A stretch of DNA of 64,000 bases from NCBI RefSeq assembly GCF_001189965.1, contig NZ_LFLU01000001.1, positions 248,001 through 312,000 of the forward strand. The letters run 5' to 3'. The translations under genes were made by a program, and so were the position numbers. Of this stretch, positions 62,556 to 64,000 are shown piece after piece. Source of the stretch: Herbaspirillum rhizosphaerae. Its GTDB lineage: Bacteria > Pseudomonadota > Gammaproteobacteria > Burkholderiales > Burkholderiaceae_D. Positions within the stretch are counted from its first letter, which is position 1. Each line of letters starts with the position of its first letter. The notes beneath the pieces were generated by a model. The model saw only the letters and a program-made list of their open reading frames with translations. It had not been told where the DNA came from and did not search any database.

Positions 62556-64000
62556 ATGAAAAACCTGCGCAATTTTTATGCCCTTGCTGCGATTCCGTCC
62601 ATGTTCCTGCTACTGGGCGGCTTCCTGTTCAGGGATTTCGTGCTGCATGCGATCCGGATCAATCCCTTCCTGAACCTGTTCATCATCAGCGTGGCCGTGT
62701 TCGGCGTTTCGCTGATCGTCTACAACATCTGGCGCGTGAACTGGGAATACAACAAGCTGATGCTGTTTTACGCGCGCGTGAACGGCGGCGAAGAGATGAT
62801 GGAACTGGCCAAGGCGCCGGAATTCCAGAACAGCGAAATCGGCAAGGTGCTGACCAGCGTCGCCAGCACCAAGGGCCGCCTGACTTCGCGTATCGAACAG
62901 GAAACCATTGAGCGCTCCTTGTCGGACCTGCAGGCGCATCTGGAAGCCAAAACCGAATTCCCGCAATTCCTGACCGGCTTCATGATCGCGCTCGGCCTGC
63001 TCGGCACCTTTATCGGCCTGCTGGAAACCCTGGTCGGCACGGCTGCGCTGATCGACGGCTTCGGCAAGGCGACCCAGGGCGGCGACATGGATGCCTCCTT
63101 CATGCATCTGGTGTCCGATCTGCAAAAACCGCTGGCCAGTATGGGCACCGCGTTTTCGGCATCGATGTTCGGTCTGATCGGTTCGCTGGCCCTGGGCCTG
63201 ACGCTGACGCCGCTGCGCGCCGCCGGCAAAAAGCTGACTGGCAGTGCGCGCGAATGTATCAGCGACATGGTGCAGCACGTCATCCACGACATGAGCGGTC
63301 CGGCCGCCGGCGCTTCCGGCCGTCAGGGCGTATCGGAGCAATTCCTCGCTGAGTTCCTGCAAGACTTGATGGTGCTGCAGCGCGAATCCATCATGGCGTC
63401 GCGCGCCAGCTCGGAAGCCTCGATGCAGGCCGGTATCAAGCTGGAAGGCATGAACGACCGCCTCAACAACATCGTCGAGCTGTTCCACGCCAGCATGGAA
63501 GAATCGAAGAACCTGCGCCAGCTGGTCTCTTTCGGCCCGCGCATGCACGAAGTCGGCCAGCAGACCCTGGAAGAAATCCGCAACGTCGGCCAGATCATCA
63601 ATCAAAAAATGACCTCCGCGCGCGACCTGACCCAAAGCCTGTCGCTGCTGGAAGAGCGCCTGTCGGTCAATGGCGATATCGCCCTGCGCAGTTTCGACAT
63701 GTTGCCGAAGATCGTCTCGACCATGGAAAGCGGCCAGGTGTCGCTGTCGTCGGCGCTGACTTCCCTGCAGGCGCAGCAGTCGGAAGCCGCCAACATGACC
63801 GAGAAAACGGCGCAGCACATCGCGCAGATGCCGACGCTGCTCAACCAGATCTCCATCCGCATCGCCGACGAACTCGGTGCGATCCAGCATCAGGGCGAAA
63901 TCCACTCGGCCGTGTCCGAGCGTCTGGGCGAACTGGGCAAGGCCATCGGCGAGAACTCCAGCAACATGACGCGCGACGCGCTGTCGTCGCGCCAGCTGCA
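62556..64000 (+). CDS. MotA/TolQ/ExbB-like proton-channel protein with long cytoplasmic tail (3' end beyond window)
   Basis: The frame from ATG at 62556 runs open for at least 481 codons to the window edge. Two helices open it (FYALAAIPSMFLLLGGFLFR and LNLFIISVAVFGVSLIVYNI). The channel core is FMIALGLLGTFIGLLETLVG and KPLASMGTAFSASMFGLIGS, the paired motifs of MotA/ExbB proteins (about residues 145-220). The rest is predicted coiled helix in the cytoplasm (for example LRQLVSFGPRMHEVGQQTLE), far longer than in ExbB or TolQ and reminiscent of the ZorA tail. It pairs with the MotB-like protein two genes upstream. Confidence 0.85.
   Translation, partial: MKNLRNFYALAAIPSMFLLLGGFLFRDFVLHAIRINPFLNLFIISVAVFGVSLIVYNIWRVNWEYNKLMLFYARVNGGEEMMELAKAPEFQNSEIGKVLTSVASTKGRLTSRIEQETIERSLSDLQAHLEAKTEFPQFLTGFMIALGLLGTFIGLLETLVGTAALIDGFGKATQGGDMDASFMHLVSDLQKPLASMGTAFSASMFGLIGSLALGLTLTPLRAAGKKLTGSARECISDMVQHVIHDMSGPAAGASGRQGVSEQFLAEFLQDLMVLQRESIMASRASSEASMQAGIKLEGMNDRLNNIVELFHASMEESKNLRQLVSFGPRMHEVGQQTLEEIRNVGQIINQKMTSARDLTQSLSLLEERLSVNGDIALRSFDMLPKIVSTMESGQVSLSSALTSLQAQQSEAANMTEKTAQHIAQMPTLLNQISIRIADELGAIQHQGEIHSAVSERLGELGKAIGENSSNMTRDALSSRQL

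Overview
The window is high-GC, densely coded chromosomal DNA from a betaproteobacterium. The gene set (KgtP, HtpG, thiopurine methyltransferase, SlyB-like lipoprotein, MASE4-GGDEF and Cache-type chemoreceptors) and the overall gene style fit Oxalobacteraceae, probably Herbaspirillum or a close relative. That placement is inference; no rRNA gene is present to test it. Apart from one islet at a tRNA-Lys gene, base use is fairly uniform.

Layout. 1-1.6 kb: divergent purine (urate to allantoate) genes puuE and hiuH. 1.6-7 kb: a hydrolase, a truncated hexapeptide protein, then a strong Fur box followed by DUF4198, DUF2946 and a TonB-dependent receptor, which looks like an iron-controlled metal uptake locus. 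7-9.5 kb: an NAD-binding/SAF oxidoreductase divergent from a LysR regulator. 10-20 kb: a Cache chemoreceptor ending in a CheR-binding pentapeptide, a YdcF protein, an HdeD-like membrane protein fused to a probable permuted papain-like domain, a periplasmic binding protein, a lipase, and a diguanylate cyclase behind a terminator-like leader. 20-29 kb: regulator plus MFS pump, YigZ, a ParB-like protein, a six-gene ArsR/VOC/SRPBCC x3/GFA operon, LysE, ChaC and a well-supported unannotated-type small ORF. 28.5-32 kb: LysR regulator divergent from a class A beta-lactamase, then a second chemoreceptor. 32-37 kb: KgtP 2-oxoglutarate permease behind a sigma-54 promoter and an upstream dyad, followed by its probable DctB/DctD-type two-component system.

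37-46 kb holds small genes, GST/HxlR, thiopurine methyltransferase, and a 1.7-kb AT-richer islet. The islet lies between an intact tRNA-Lys(CTT) and a decayed tRNA-Lys copy. It carries one gene whose N-terminus looks like effectors of extracellular contractile injection systems (eCIS) and whose C-terminal half looks like a nonspecific nuclease toxin. After it come a SulP-STAS-cyclic-nucleotide-binding fusion, a spermidine-synthase-like protein, a beta-lactamase-fold serine hydrolase, an orphan ParA/MinD-like ATPase, an M20 amidohydrolase, an amino-acid binding protein, a hypoxanthine-type DNA glycosylase, an SDR, a Mpo1-like protein, a SlyB-like lipoprotein, GNAT, FUSC, DUF1090 and htpG.

The right end (58.6-64 kb) is a co-directional cluster of TolC, a MotB/OmpA-like protein, an HlyD adaptor and a MotA/ExbB-like protein with a long cytoplasmic coiled tail that runs off the window. 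A proton-driven stator-type pair interleaved with type I secretion parts is, with the tRNA-Lys toxin islet, the most unusual system here.
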